64,000 nt of DNA from Zygnema cylindricum (taxonomy: Eukaryota > Streptophyta > Zygnematophyceae > Zygnematales > Zygnemataceae). The notes beneath the pieces were generated by a model. It did not search any database. It saw only the letters and a list, made by a program, of their open reading frames with translations, and was not told where the DNA came from. The stretch covers positions 64,001 to 128,000 of the forward strand of contig JBBHKE010000346.1 of assembly GCA_037447655.1 (NCBI GenBank), given 5' to 3'. Both the position numbers and the translations under genes were made by a program. This document shows, piece by piece, positions 48,161 to 64,000 of the stretch; position 1 is the stretch's first letter, and each line of letters starts with the position of its first letter.

Positions 48161-51100
48161 TCACGGAAGTCTCTCCAAAATCATCGGCAAACCATACTTA
48201 GGTTTTAATGTCAGAGCCGCAGTAGGAGCGTGACGGTAATTCGGACCCATCTGCCACTTGAAGTTCTTAAGAATGACTACTAGGATCATTTTCAATTCAG
48301 AAATAGCAAATGTTTGTCCAATACAGTTCCTCGGCCCGGCACTAAAAGGCAAATATGCCATAGGATGCTTTACCGCAGCTCCAATACCTCCGGAAAATCT
48401 TTCCGGTTTGAAATCGTCCATATCAGATCCCCAATACTCTTTCATTCGATGGATTTGAATAACCGGTAAAATGATTTCCGTATCCATTGGACATTTGAGA
48501 CCAACGAGAGAGATATTATTCTCGCATTTCCTCGCTAATACTGTTGTCGGTGGATATATCCGCAGACATTCGTGAACGACCATGTCGAGATTCTTTAATT
48601 CTTCCAGCTGGTCAAATCGAGGGAAACTATTCGACTCGCCGTGTTCTTTTCCTTCTCCACAAACCTGAAATACTTCATCTCTCAACCTTTTTTGCCAGTC
48701 TGGAAATTTGGCCAATAGAAACATTGTCCACATGAGAGTCACTGCTACAGTCTCATGTCCGGCTACAACCAAAGTAATGCATTCGTCCATTAACTGTTGG
48801 TCACTCATATGCCCAGAATCGTCAATTCCCACCTTACTTTTATTCTGCAAGGAATCAGTATTCTCCAGATCTGTGGTAGAAAGCATGAGCTCTAGAAGAT
48901 CCATCGAGGGGAGGTCTGGACTGACACCATAGTTTGATTCCACCTTTCGGCTCTCTTGTGCACTTCGCCGTCGACTAATAAGTCCAAGAAGAAGAGTTTT
49001 TATGGCTGTTTCGTCATCTAATAGCTGACGGTTTAAAGGCGTCGGAAACCATCTGTACACAGATAAAGATCGCAGAGTTAAGTTGAAAATTTTAGAAACA
49101 ACGGGAGAAAGTGATTCACCGACTACGACCAGTTTAGCTCAAGTCCGGAGTGCTTGTTTTTTACTGTGGTAAGACGTCAATTTAGGCAGCTGATTTAGTG
49201 GTATGTCCACCAATAATATGGTCTGCAAGTGGTCATTTATTAATATTTACATGTCATAAAAGGAGCTCTTTTCAGGCTCAGGGGATACAAAGACATCCCA
49301 ACAACACATAATGGCCAAGCCAGCTAAACATGCATAAAGTTGAGGACTTTTTAACCAACCGTTGAAAGCTAAAGATACAACCAAATCAAGTCGATAAAAA
49401 AATGATTGAAGACAAGGACACATGAACACGTGTAATTTTGCATCACGTGTTGTAAAAATTTAAAATATGTACTATACAGAGTTTAATATTAATGTGTTTA
49501 TTTTTAATCATACCACCTATCAAACGGCTTGCACAAGTTGAATGGTTAAACATCTGCCACCTTTACTGTTCTGTATGCAATTTCCTGTTGCTCCGTTTTA
49601 ACCACTCTTACATTGACCATGGAGGCAGAATGGGTCTCTGAATTTGCCTTTTCAGTAAAGACAACTCAGCCTACTTCCGGATTACTTGTGGCTGCTTTCT
49701 GACAAAAAAAAAGGTTTTTTGTCTCCGAATCTTACCGATATCCAGAGGATAAACCTCCACTTGCAAGCCATTTTGGCACCAGTTCGAAGTATTGTCCCAA
49801 CAGTTGGACCGCCTCTTTTGCAACTGGTTGCATGCCCGCAATATCGGCTCCAAAAACTGCTCGACCGATTGACTGGAGAGAGAGCTTAAGAAGCTCCTCG
49901 TCCATGGCAAATGGAGCCGATGATTCAGAACCCATCTTCTCGAGCCACGATGCCACGGCTTCTTCTGCACTTTCTCTTACGGATTCAGTGAGTTCCTGCA
50001 AACCAGCCCAGTCATGATTCATGATGTTTTTTTTTTCAAGCAATAAAGTTGACAGAATGCAAGACCGAAATTGAGTGCGGCAGAAATGGTCTTGGAATGC
50101 TTTGCATTGACGGCCAGGAGGGTTTTCTCAAAGTCTTTTAAGAGTTTCCTGCGTTTTTAAAGGGTTTTTTCAGGGTCCTTCGAGATTTTTTTAGTAGGTA
50201 AGCAAAAGCAAGCGATGAATAAAAGAAGGAACCCGAGCAATATGAATGCACAAACCTTCACAGATTTGTTAGTGAACACCGATGCCATCATCCGTCTTTG
50301 GCGTTCCCAAAGGGGTCCGGAGGAATTTGAAAGACCATTTCCAAGAAGGCGAAATCCGCTTCCTGCTTCCACTTTCGGGAATTTGTCATTTTTTGCAACA
50401 TAAACTTGACGAATAAGGGCAGGATCAGTGGTGACCAGTCGGGGCGTAGAACCAAAACAATATGTATATGTTCCGCCGAACTTCTTGTCCATCATCTCTA
50501 GAAATGGAATAGCCCATTTGACACTTGGTGTCTTCTTCTCCGCTGCCTTTTTCGTCTACAGAACAGGACACAATTTCAATGTTAGATGAGACAAAAGTTA
50601 GCGAAAGAACATTGTGCATAGAAAATATCCGAATGAGGTGCGTTTATTCAATGTAACTTGAATCCAATTCTAGAGCCAGAATCTCAACGAGAAGAAAGAT
50701 GATTATATTGGATGCAATATTTCTAATAGAACAAAGATGAAAGAAGGATGAACAAAAATTAATCATAAAGATCACATGATAATTTTGTACAACACTAGAT
50801 TGTAAAAAAGTGAATAGAAGATTTACTATGGTTTTTGTATCCTTCAAAGTAAAGGGACCAACATGCTGAGTAGATGCTGATATATAGCACTTGTAAAAAT
50901 AACATAACCAAAGTCCAGGTTATGGGATCAACTCTTTTGATAAGAAATAAAAAGGAGCACATAAAATACTGAAAGAAACAAAAATCTATCAGAACAAGCA
51001 TTGAAAAGAATATAGGTCCTCGCTGGAAAAAAGTTTGAAAGCTATGGATACCGAGGACTTTCACAGAAACTAGACATCACTTTGGTGTTTAAACATACTA

Positions 51101-51883
51101 CACATTTATTGAGTGAGCAAATACAATTGGAGCACAGTTAAAATGCCAGGAAGCATCCTCTCCGAAAACTGGCGATGTCATGTTTTTGCTTGTGAGAACA
51201 ACCAAAAAACCTAAGGCAAAGGTGAAGAACATGTCACAAGAAAATTATCGCATAAAACAAATTGAAAAATCAGATGAATCATATCGTCAGGTAACAATTA
51301 ACAACAACGCCAGTCTAAACATTCGAACCATTCCAGATCACACCAAATAGACCAACTGAAAAAGATACAAAAGCCACGTGTCAGCCTAAATGAAAGCTCC
51401 ACAACATGTCAATTAAAAATTCCATAAGAGCATCATCAATTTACGACACAGTTCCTTTCACCGAATCTCATACCAATATTCCAGACCTAAAAAACTTAAG
51501 TACTTAAATCATCATTAATACTTTCCAAGCTAATACCACATCACATATGATGTTCTTTTCGATTCATCGACGACACAATATAACCTAAACAAGTGAAAAT
51601 ATCCTCCTGCAATATACTCTGCAGACATTCTCACCTCCTGAATCTCGGGAACATTTCCTACAAACGGCCTAAAATCACATCCCGGAATTCCCTGTCTCCG
51701 AAACCTGTCGATTATTCCCTGGGGTTTCAGCATATAAACATAATAAAGCCAGCTAACGACCGCCAGAAGTACTGGAACTGCAACTGAAACCCACCATGCA
51801 GCCGGGACACCTGTCAAGTTGTGAACCGTGACATCTGTCACGCTATCGACAGTACTTGTCACGCTGTCGGCTGTGTTGTCCAT
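48161..51883 (-). CDS. Cytochrome P450, CYP72 clan
   Basis: Four exons, 51635-51883, 50256-50555, 49736-49995 and 48161-49052, join in frame to 566 residues. P450s of this clan are ER-anchored mono-oxygenases that oxidise hormones, terpenoids or fatty acids with a reductase partner. A short N-terminal tail precedes a membrane anchor (about residues 28-50, VSVAVPVLLAVVSWLYYVYM) and the RFRRQGIPG hinge. Helix C is WERQRRMMASVF. The I-helix is AGHET (367-371), the ExxR motif ECLR (431-434), PERF 486-489, and the haem loop FSAGPRNCIG (506-515) has Cys513 as ligand. All key residues are present. The length is slightly above the usual 500-530 because of a longer N-terminus and a Ser/Asp-rich stretch near 300-355. 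The substrate is unknown; the clan is inferred from overall motif style. Confidence 0.93.
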
Positions 51884-52918
51884 TTCGGACTACCTAAGAA
51901 GAAAAAGTACGGACATAGGTTTGTTGCATGTGTTTCGTGCGACGGACTAGATTTTTAGTACGAACAAATTCCGCACTTTTAATTCTTAAACGACAAATGT
52001 GTACGATAAATGACAGAAGATGTTTATGGTTTCAGATGCGTGAGTTAAGGTTTAGGGAATTTCCATGAGGGACAAGGAGGGCATAGGGTGAGAGGGTAAC
52101 AAGGGGGAAAGGGAGGGGGGGAGAGACAGAGAGGGAGAGAGGGAGTGAGAAGCAGAGCAGGCCGGGAGAGGAAGGAGGGGAAGGGGAAGTGGAGAGCGAA
52201 GAAGTTTGATGGCTACTGTGTGACAAAAAGTCACATGCGGTGCATTTTGAAATTTGAAACGAGTGACGTTTATCGTTTTAAATATTGACTACGGTGAGAC
52301 AGCCAATCGAACTGTCGATTTTCATTGATAGATAAAGAGATCGCGATATCATCGATATGCCAGCTAAGTACGAGATGCTGGACGCGGCATTTCGATGTCG
52401 TTAAAAAAGAACCCCAGACTGTACGGACGAACATTTTATAAAAAGCGTGCGAAAGGTTGGATTGTGATGGTATAAGAGACTTCATTAAGAAAGCTTGAAA
52501 GGTAAAAAAAAATTGTGTTAATAGTAAACCATCTTAGTTTATAAGTTTGAATAGACTGATTAAATGTGTGTATGGTCGATGGGAGAGTCACGCTAGAATA
52601 TTTGTAAAATTGTTTTCCCCATTTATGCTTCCATTTCTTTTATTTAGATCTTTATTCCTCAAAACTTAATTTTCTCAATAGCTTTCACTAGCCCCGATGA
52701 TTTTCTCAACACATGTTTCAATCCAATAAAAATTTAGTCATGTGATGGTCCAACTGGAAAGTGAACTAAAATTTCAATAAAAAGAGCAATGGAAAACCAC
52801 CTGAACAACTGAATACATAAAGGAAATAAAATTGGAGGACGCCATTAATGTATGCTCCAATAGGAAAAATCTATCGAATGTATGCATGATTAATTGAAAA
52901 AGACACACTACACCACCC

Positions 52919-53110
52919 ATCGTTTGTTAGAATTAAATAAAACTTAATTCGGTTGAGGCGTTTTTGACCAAAAATCACAAATTAATATTAACCACAGTAG
53001 TTAAGGTTGTGGATTACATTCACTCACGTCCCCTTGCACTAAATTAGTATTATTAATTCTAATTTCGCATTGACACTAACAGATTCTCAACGCTAATAAT
53101 GATGGGTGTC
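52919..53110. repeat. TA-flanked MITE (family A), worn
   Basis: Left end TACACCACCCATCGTTTGTTA, right end CAACGCTAATAATGATGGGT then GTC. 192 bp. Confidence 0.7.
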
Positions 53111-53244
53111 GTTTTGTGGCTGTGACCTTTTCTGAGCAAAAATCACAAAATAGCACTAACAACTCTACTTAAACTAGTGAGTCTACCGCATCAAGTTCCA
53201 CTTAGTATTATACACACATTATTCACTCTAATTCTGTGCTACAC

Positions 53245-53534
53245 TAAACCGCCACTGTTGATAGAGTTAAACATTTTTCGGGCAATCAAAAACATTTAAC
53301 TTTGGGACAAACCACTGTAATTTTTCTCTAAGGCATGCGATTGAAAGGCAACAGCCTCACCTTTCAACCCTAAAGTCACGATTGAAAATCGGAAAAATAT
53401 GTGGCGAGAATAAGAACTTTAGACTGTCCGAAAAATTATTAACTCTGATAACAACGGGGCAGTGAGGTAAGCAGTTGAAGGATAGCAGTCACACCCTTCG
53501 ACAACCTTTAACTAAAATAACAATGGGCGGTGTA
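53245..53534. repeat. TA-flanked MITE (family A), worn
   Basis: Left end TAAACCGCCACTGTTGATAG, right end TAAAATAACAATGGGCGGTG then TA. About 290 bp. Confidence 0.65.
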
Positions 53535-54146
53535 ATATTCCTTTATACTTTTTACTGTAAGATTCAAGAAAATAAACAACCAAAAAATGAAACATCACTG
53601 TGCAATTCTCACAAGACGAGGTTTATCGTAAATAAATTAAGACGAGTAGATAAAAAGACAAAAAGAGCTGAGCTTAGATCATAATGCAAAAGGAAAAAAA
53701 GAAAAAAAAGAATATGAAGAAAACAAAGAAAATAAAGAATACAAAGAAAGAAAAAATCAAAAAAAGAAAAAGAAAAGAAAGAAAACTGCAAAGAAAACTG
53801 TTTTAATTTTCTTTCCTCGACATACAACTTAACAGTGATCACACCAATTTCTCTTCAAGGAAAAATCGATCACAGAAAAAATGGATTGTCTACATTAAAT
53901 AAGTTGTCGAAAAATATTCAAGATTAAGATTTTACAATAACTCGCCAACTTTTGAATCTTTTAATTTTGAATCTTATTCCACACCATTCTGCTAAACCAG
54001 CAAAATAGGCGCGACAAAAGATTGAATCGAAAAAAAAAGAGGTAGAAAAAAAAGAAAAAAAAGAAACACTGTAACATTTATTGAGCTACCGATTTCCCAC
54101 TTCTTCCATTGCTGAGGTTACCGAAAAAAAAAAATAGTTGAAGTTA

Positions 54147-57100
54147 CTAAAATTCAAAACTCAAGCGATCTGATTGTCGAAAAACTGGTAAATCCGCGGG
54201 TCTCGTGACTTTTCGAGCCTCCTCCAAATGTGTTTGAGAAGGAATTTCACCCGTTTGACTTTCGGTTTGACTTTTATTTCGATGTTCTTCCACCATGTGT
54301 ACGAACATTTGATGCCTGGAACAGGGAAAGGAAGAAGAGAGAGAAGAGAGTGGGAGAGAGGGAGAGAGGGAGAGAGAAAGGAAAGTCAATGAGCAAGATG
54401 TCATTTTCTTGTTGCAGCGAAGAATCCGATTCCCGTCCACACCATCTGGTCAAACGGACTGCATCTAAAAGTTACCGAAAACGGAAACGTAATTGAAATA
54501 TTTTTCAGTGGAAACATAGTGGAAAATATTATTCATTTTGCTATTTATTATTATTTGTTGTTTTTTGCTCACCATCGGGTATCACTTGTAAGCTCGGGAT
54601 GGAAAGCAGTTGCCAATATTGAACCTTGCTTCACTGCCACAGCCACTTTCTTCACCTGAAATCCCTCCAACACGAAAATGTTTAACCAAAAAGAAAGAAA
54701 AGGCGAAAAAAAAGGACATTTTTGCTAAAACGGAACAAACGTACAATGCATCGATTGGTCTCCCACAAACATTCAAGTCTCTAAATATAAAGATTGTAGT
54801 TGATCTGAACACGAGCTACCCAAAATTAGAGCGAAAGTCATCAACCAAAAGTCCAATTCATTCACAAAAGGTTGATCTAAACCATTCACCAAAGAATTGA
54901 TATGAACTCACCACCTAAACCTGATCTATAAACCCAAAAACAAAAAGTTGATCTAGAAAATCGAAAACCAAAAGTTGTTTTAGAAACTCAAAAACCAAAA
55001 GTTGATCTAGAAACTCAAAAAACCAAAGCTGAGTTGATCTAGAAACCCATAAAACCAAAAGTTGATATAAAGACAACTGAAAATCTGACTCACATCTTCC
55101 GCGGCGGTACTCCCCACAGACTCTGGAGCTGTTCCAGGTTGAATATGATACTCTGCCAAAATTTCGACATCGGAACCCGACTCGACAACAGCTGGCGCGC
55201 GGATAAACACCGCCCGGAAATGATCTGGGCCGCCCAATTCTGCCAGCTGGCGAGGAGCCGGAAGTTCCGTCTCAAAACTGTTGATCTGCAAACAAACAAT
55301 GTTCATGCCGGATCCTGTTGAGAAGTCCGTTGAGAAGACTCTTTGAAAATGTCGTTGGAAGTTTCATTATATTTAGTTATTCCATTCAAAATTTCATTAA
55401 AGAAGTTTTGATAAGAGTTTCGTTGAAAATTTTGCTGAAAATTTTGTTGAGAATATAAGGGTTACGTGGAAAGGTGAGTTCAATAGGTTTCTTGTGCGGA
55501 AACGGTCTTTCCCATGAGATTTTGCTGTCCTCACTACAAGTCTACATTACGACCGTTACCCCACCTCATTACCACCATTTTGAATCCTCACTACCACCAT
55601 TATCATACCATTTTCGACTACCAATGAAATAGCCCCACACCACTCCCCACTACCACTACACTTTCCACCACTACCACTTCCTAACTCTACTCCTCACCTG
55701 ACTACCACTCCCAACTTCCACTCCAACCGTTGCCAATCCCTACCACTCCCCTCTATCACTCCACTACTCACCACTACCCCTTCCTAACACTACTCCTCAC
55801 CTTCCCACTTCCACTCCCACGATTACCACCAATCCTTACCACTACTCTTCACCTGACTACCACTGCCCATTTCCACTCCCACCACTACCACCAATCCCTC
55901 CCTTTATTCCATACCTGGCTTCCAAAAAAGTTCCGATGCACCGTACAGTCGAGCCCTCCGAGAAGAGCCTGCCCTCCCATTTTTTGGCCTGAAAAAAGAA
56001 GGAAAAGAAAAAAAAAAAAAAACAGTATAGACCATCACATCCCTTTAAAAAAAAATCATTACTAATAGGTCTGCAAAGATCTCAGGGCTTCATAATAAAT
56101 CATATTTAAAAATTTCCCTCCAAAGAAAGTGAAGTCAAATGGAGTATCCAAATAACAGGATTTATGAATGAATTGAGGTAGTTTCCCAAACACCAATTAT
56201 TTGTAAAATGGTAAAATCGAATAGACTTATGCAAATGGATTTCTGAAATGCCTTCAAATCACACTATTAATGTGGTCAATGTTAAATCCACCTCCCATTT
56301 CATTAATAATGTGAAATCCATACAATGTCCAACACATCAATATTATAATCAACATCCGAATTTGCCTAAAATAAGACAAAAAGAAGAGAAGACAAAAAGA
56401 GAGAGAAAGGGAATAGGAACACAGGAAAACAAGGAAGACAGTAATTCTTTCCTCATTCTTTTTCCCCAGTTTCTTTCTTGTCTTTCTGACAGCTCCCCCG
56501 AGTGCAAAAAAAAAGGGGAGAAAGAGGGAAAGATAGGAACAAAAGTAAACAAGCAAGATGGTATTTACATTTTTTCTTCCCCCCCCACTTTTTTTTTTTT
56601 TTCTTACCGAGAGCCCGGTCAGCTAAAAAAATAAGTCCGGCACAGGTGCCCCACATGGGACGTCCCGATCCCGCAAATTCTTTCAAAGCACCTGTCTAAA
56701 ACAGAAAAGACAAAACATAAAAATGACAAAAACAGAAAAAAAAAAGGAACGAAAACAAAAGAGGGCAAAAACCACAAGAGGTCAGCTATGATGTCCACCA
56801 AAGTTGACGTGGCTGGTAAAGTCACACTCTTCTACAAAAAATTGAGAAATAATAAGAGAAGAGAGAGAGGAGGGAGGGAGGAGGGGAGGTGCAGGGCGGA
56901 TGGGGAAAAACATGGGCCAGTAGGCTTTTAGTGGTAATTAAATTGATTTTTCAGTAATTTTAGGTGCCGGTTTTAGTATACCAAAAAAAGTGGGGATACC
57001 AGGTATCTCTAAAACATGGTTCTATTGCGAACATATGTGGCTATATTATGTGTTCTTTAACTCCAAAGTTGATTCAAAATTCTTGAATTAAAATGAAGAA

Positions 57101-58718
57101 TAGGGCCTCAATTTCCACATTTTTGGAGTGATCACTAAAAGAGGGAAGATTCCATATGGGCCCATTTTCTGTGTACAAGAATTGGGGTGGGACATCCTTT
57201 TGCACCCATCCTAGTTGCCCATCCACACTAATTGTGGTGGAAGATAAGTCCATACTCCCAAGCCTCCCCTCCCCTTTCTCCTTTGGGGCCAACACATAAA
57301 CTACTGTGACCATAGAAACTACTGATAAAAAAAGTTGGTGAATTCGAAGGGTCTACTTACGGAGGTCCTCTTTCAGCGGACATGAATTAATGTGGAATTA
57401 ATTGCATTCAGACCCAAATTCTCAGCCAATCCACACTAATTAAGGCGATGACTGTAGTATATGCATATATGGCAGTTCTCGTGTGAGGGAGGGAAGTCGA
57501 ATGATAGAGAGAAAGGGGAAAAAGACAGAAAGCAGGGAGTGGAGGAGGGAAGAAGTGAAAATGGGAAATGGAAAGACAGAAAGATGATTAGAAAAAGATT
57601 ACAAACTTCGGGAAGAAAAATACAAGTACCATGCCAGAAAGAGTCAAAGAATAAGGCAGGGCGAGAGATAAAAGGAGGAGAAAAATCAAAAGAGAGGGAG
57701 GGAAGGAGGTAGAAAGGGAGAGAGAGAGAGGGGGCGAGGGTGGAAGAGAGAGAGAGAGGGAGAGGGAGAGGGAGAGGCAGAGAGAGAGAGGGAGAGAAAG
57801 TGGAGAGAGAGAGAGAGTGAGAGAGAGGTGTGGGGGAAGAGAGAGAGAGAGCTCTACCAGGCCTCTCCTGTCCGCCAGGTTGGCCATGGCGGTGCTCTCC
57901 CCTCCCGGCACCACCAGCCCCTGCAGTCCTGCCAGCTCAGCGGGCGTTCGCACCTCCACCGCCTCTGCTCCGCAGCGCTGGAGAGCTGCAACATGTCACG
58001 TCACATGTCACGCACGTGTCACGTCACAAGCTGCTAACTGTGTGCATTCTGGCTGTAGTGCGCCGGTTGTCACATCACACTGAAGCTGACACCTTTCACA
58101 GGATGACACATCACACTAGATTTGTCACGTCGCACTCTAGTTTGGCACGTGCACTGTAGCTGTAACGTCACACTAGAGCTGAGAGCGACATGCTGTAAGG
58201 ATGTTATCACACCACACCAGGGTTGACACGTTGCATCACAGCTGTCACGTCACATCAGGTCTGACGCATGGCTCAGTAGCTGTCACGTCACACGTCATAG
58301 TGGCTGTAAACTTGCAATATTGCGGAAAGAAAAAAGCGATATTGGTACTGGAATGATCTTGATCAACTGGATAGCCAGTAAAACATGTACACACATTTTT
58401 ATTTATTTTTTAATTCCTAGGTGCATACATAAAATAAAGTAGTTGACTCTGGTTTTCTATCCATAAACTGGACAGTAGATGAATAACAATAAATTGTTCT
58501 GTTAAAAAATCTGAACGCACGAGATGTACAAAGTACAAAGTAAATACTTTTCTTTATTTCCAACTCTCAAAAATCCCCTTTTTGACTGTAATTCCCTGTA
58601 GCTTATTTCTTCATTCGATTGAAGGGAGAAAAAACTCACCCGAGGTGTGTTCCCGAAAAGCACCCTGCAGTGCCAGCACACCTATCCGTACAGGACTCCG
58701 TTCAACGGAATCAGCCAT
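54147..58718 (-). CDS. PDX2: Pyridoxal 5'-phosphate synthase glutaminase subunit PDX2 (PdxT)
   Basis: Seven exons, 58640-58718, 57858-57985, 56608-56695, 55915-55988, 55094-55285, 54573-54655 and 54147-54315, join in frame to 270 residues, close to plant PDX2 (about 255). The enzyme removes ammonia from glutamine and channels it to PDX1 to make pyridoxal 5'-phosphate (vitamin B6) in the cytosol. The N-terminus reads [13 protein letters not shown]. The oxyanion motif PGGES is at 53-57, the nucleophile is Cys87 in WGTCAGLIF, and the catalytic His206-Glu208 pair is in FHPELTSD. It also has [15 protein letters not shown] and RAVFIRAP, so all catalytic residues are intact. The C-terminal tail (216-270) is charged, with a plant-like DLPVF motif. 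Introns carry CT-rich tracts on the sense strand. No PDX1 gene is in the window. Confidence 0.95.
54925..55075. repeat. Minisatellite, about 26 bp units, in a PDX2 intron
   Basis: Five to six imperfect copies of AACCAAAAGTTGATCTAGAA with short spacers. Confidence 0.85.
55550..55905. repeat. CCACTACCA-rich low-complexity tract in a PDX2 intron
   Basis: Irregular ACCACT, CCACTACC and TTCCACTCC words. The tract ends next to the donor of the 55915-55988 exon. Confidence 0.85.
57480..57850. repeat. GA-rich tract at a PDX2 donor site
   Basis: GAGAGAGAGGGAGAGGGAG words on the plus strand run up to within about 10 bp of the donor of the 57858-57985 exon. The sense strand is CTCTCT. Confidence 0.95.
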
Positions 58719-58734
58719 GGAACGGCTCAGCTGC

Positions 58735-58743
58735 AAACCCTAA
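58735..58743 (+). promoter_or_regulatory. Possible telo-box in the PDX2 5' flank
   Basis: AAACCCTAA lies 17 bp upstream of the PDX2 start codon. This nine-base word is a known plant promoter element of growth-related genes. A single copy in an AT-rich flank can be chance. Confidence 0.3.
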
Positions 58744-60231
58744 ATGTCAATAGAGACAGCAAGAACACTGCTGGAGCTCTGACGCAGCTCAAACTGCTTG
58801 CTTGGAATTTGAAAATCAATATTGTGAATTGAAATTAGGGTTGAGGTCTAAAACGTCAACGCCAGCACAACAAAACATCAAAACCAATGAATAAAACTGA
58901 AGGAAACTTTTAAGTGAACGACAGTTTTTATTTTGGTTTTCTGCACTAATTCAGCATTTGTAAGGTTGTCAAAGATACAGAAAATGGGAAATTTGCTGGA
59001 GTTCTCCGGTATATGGACGGATGTAATCTGTGATTGGAGTCAGCAGCCAGATTATCTGTCACTACAGTACTGTACCGGCAGTGTGCATGAAAGTACAGTT
59101 TAGTACATACAGACAGTACATGAGTGCTGTGCTTTTAGCCTTTTAAGTACATTAAAGTACGAAAATGTACAATCCTTGAGGGACTGCGGTACTATAGTAC
59201 ACAGAAGGGAAATCAGAATACAAACAGAACAACGAGATGACGGTAAAAGGAAGATTCTGTACCATATGTACGGCAGCCACACACAACCGGCAGTGTGTGA
59301 CACTTGCTCCAAAAAAGACACGTAGACGTCTGTTTGTTTTGTCCATGAGTTCCAACTAGAGACACGTAGCATTAATCTGTACCCAATGCCGGTCCCTCGT
59401 GTTACGGTTCGTCAACTATTTGCTTTTAGTGCGTATTTCGTAATTCAACTCATACAAAATGTTGCTGAAAGATACAGTATCATAATTGTATCCGGCTATA
59501 AAACGGGAACGGATACGTTCATAAAACTAAATTCCCGTGAAAACCCTAACAAGTTCCAAATTTCTAACATATAGACCACATCACGGAAGTTACGGAGCCC
59601 CATAGATTACATTGTAATCGGACGGCCGCGATAGCCTCCCTGCTAATAGGAACCAACAAAACGCAAAAGAAACGACAAAGTGACGATTACAGCAAAAGAA
59701 GCGTTGTAAATTTCTAAATGGTCCAAAATCTACCGTACAGATACTGTATACGTCATTTTCAGTCAACGGCTGATTCCGATCGATCAAAAAGTGTGATATA
59801 GACCCTCCACGTCAGCGGGGCAGATTTCGAACTGATTTGGACGTACGTTTTTTTGCCGCTCATTTTAGTCAACGCAAAAAGAGCTTTCGTGTCACAGTCG
59901 CGCGGGAAAAACAAAAAAACAAAAAAACAAACAAATAAACAAATCTCCATACAAAAAAACAAAGAAGAGCCGAAAACGATGGAAATCCTCTCACCTGAAA
60001 GGGGAATTCCGCCCTATCCAGATAAAAGAGTAAAGAAGAAGAAGAAAAAAAATTAGACAGAAAGAAAACAATGTAATTGACATAGTATGTTGACCTCATG
60101 TTTTCTTTCGTCATAATTGACTAACTACTGCATTACCCCATTGCATTTTTTTTTTTTTTTTTTTTTTACTTTTTCTGAACTCCAAAGCTGACGGTTTCTA
60201 CTTTTGAGCCCAATTGCCGACGAAACTAGTC
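58744..60231. other. Intergenic, between the PDX2 and GH3 5' ends
   Basis: Holds both divergent promoters. It is rich in GTAC words at 59050-59280 and has a 20-base T run at about 60149-60168. No gene or element with clear ends. Confidence 0.6.

Positions 60232-64000
<3,769 letters not shown>

Larger units (their letters stand above)
51884..54146. other. Intergenic, P450 5' flank to PDX2 3' flank
   Basis: A GA-rich tract at 52075-52190 lies about 200 bp upstream of the P450 start (CT on its sense strand). Two worn TA-flanked MITEs lie at 52919-53110 and 53245-53534, and an A/G-rich stretch at 53690-53790. No gene recognised. Confidence 0.6.

Noticed and set aside
48161-51883. P450 as CYP97 carotenoid hydroxylase
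   Set aside because: The N-terminal anchor followed by RFRRQGIPG and the helix-C and I-helix style fit the CYP72 clan. CYP97 has a plastid leader and different motifs.
56248-56634. 128-codon plus-strand frame in the PDX2 region
   Set aside because: It is A/G-rich intron sequence antisense to PDX2, without family similarity.

Overview
The window is nuclear DNA from a eukaryote with many introns and many transposons. The gene set points to a streptophyte, most likely a streptophyte green alga or another early-diverging plant. It holds a plant-type MAP kinase kinase, a plant-type GH3 beta-xylosidase, a CYP72-clan P450, a nucleolar Pumilio protein like Arabidopsis APUM23, PDX2/PdxT, and a plastid-type DHQ-synthase-II-like protein. 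The lineage is inferred from family resemblance only; no species can be named.

From left to right: the 5' half of a MAP2K gene (minus, 124-3537, continuing off the left edge); a hAT transposon with target-site duplications (4499-8664); a patchwork of small elements and a 1.05 kb foldback palindrome (8857-10797); a decayed Ty1/copia element (10811-about 16590); a complete nine-exon DHQ-synthase-II-like gene (minus, 18994-26728) with two GGGAGA arrays in its last intron; an APUM23-like gene (minus, 28235-39667) whose 3' end is cut by a hAT MITE; a complete three-exon hotdog-fold thioesterase (minus, 41996-44707); a repeat-rich gap; a complete four-exon P450 (minus, 48161-51883); a complete seven-exon PDX2 (minus, 54147-58718); and the 5' half of a GH3 beta-xylosidase (plus, 60232 to the right edge).

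The gene models were built by hand. Exons were joined only where splice signals, reading-frame phase and family alignment agreed. The four complete models close exactly in frame: 461, 224, 566 and 270 residues. Six of the seven genes lie on the minus strand, but they share no pathway and nothing suggests a functional cluster. PDX2 (vitamin B6), the DHQ-synthase-like protein (probably plastid) and the thioesterase are metabolic; APUM23 acts in ribosomal RNA processing; MAP2K is signalling; GH3 is cell wall or secreted; the P450 is a membrane oxygenase.

The most notable points are: (1) an abundant TA-flanked MITE family with at least 14 copies, many inside introns; (2) a hAT element and a matching 482 bp non-autonomous derivative, both with 8 bp target duplications; (3) loss of the APUM23 3' end beside a transposon; (4) a consistent strand bias in which long purine/pyrimidine tracts are pyrimidine on the sense strand in introns and purine in exons; (5) a GC-AG intron and a roughly 158-codon in-frame purine-rich insert in the GH3 gene. 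I found no CRISPR, operon or bacterial-type system, and no clear new multi-gene system.
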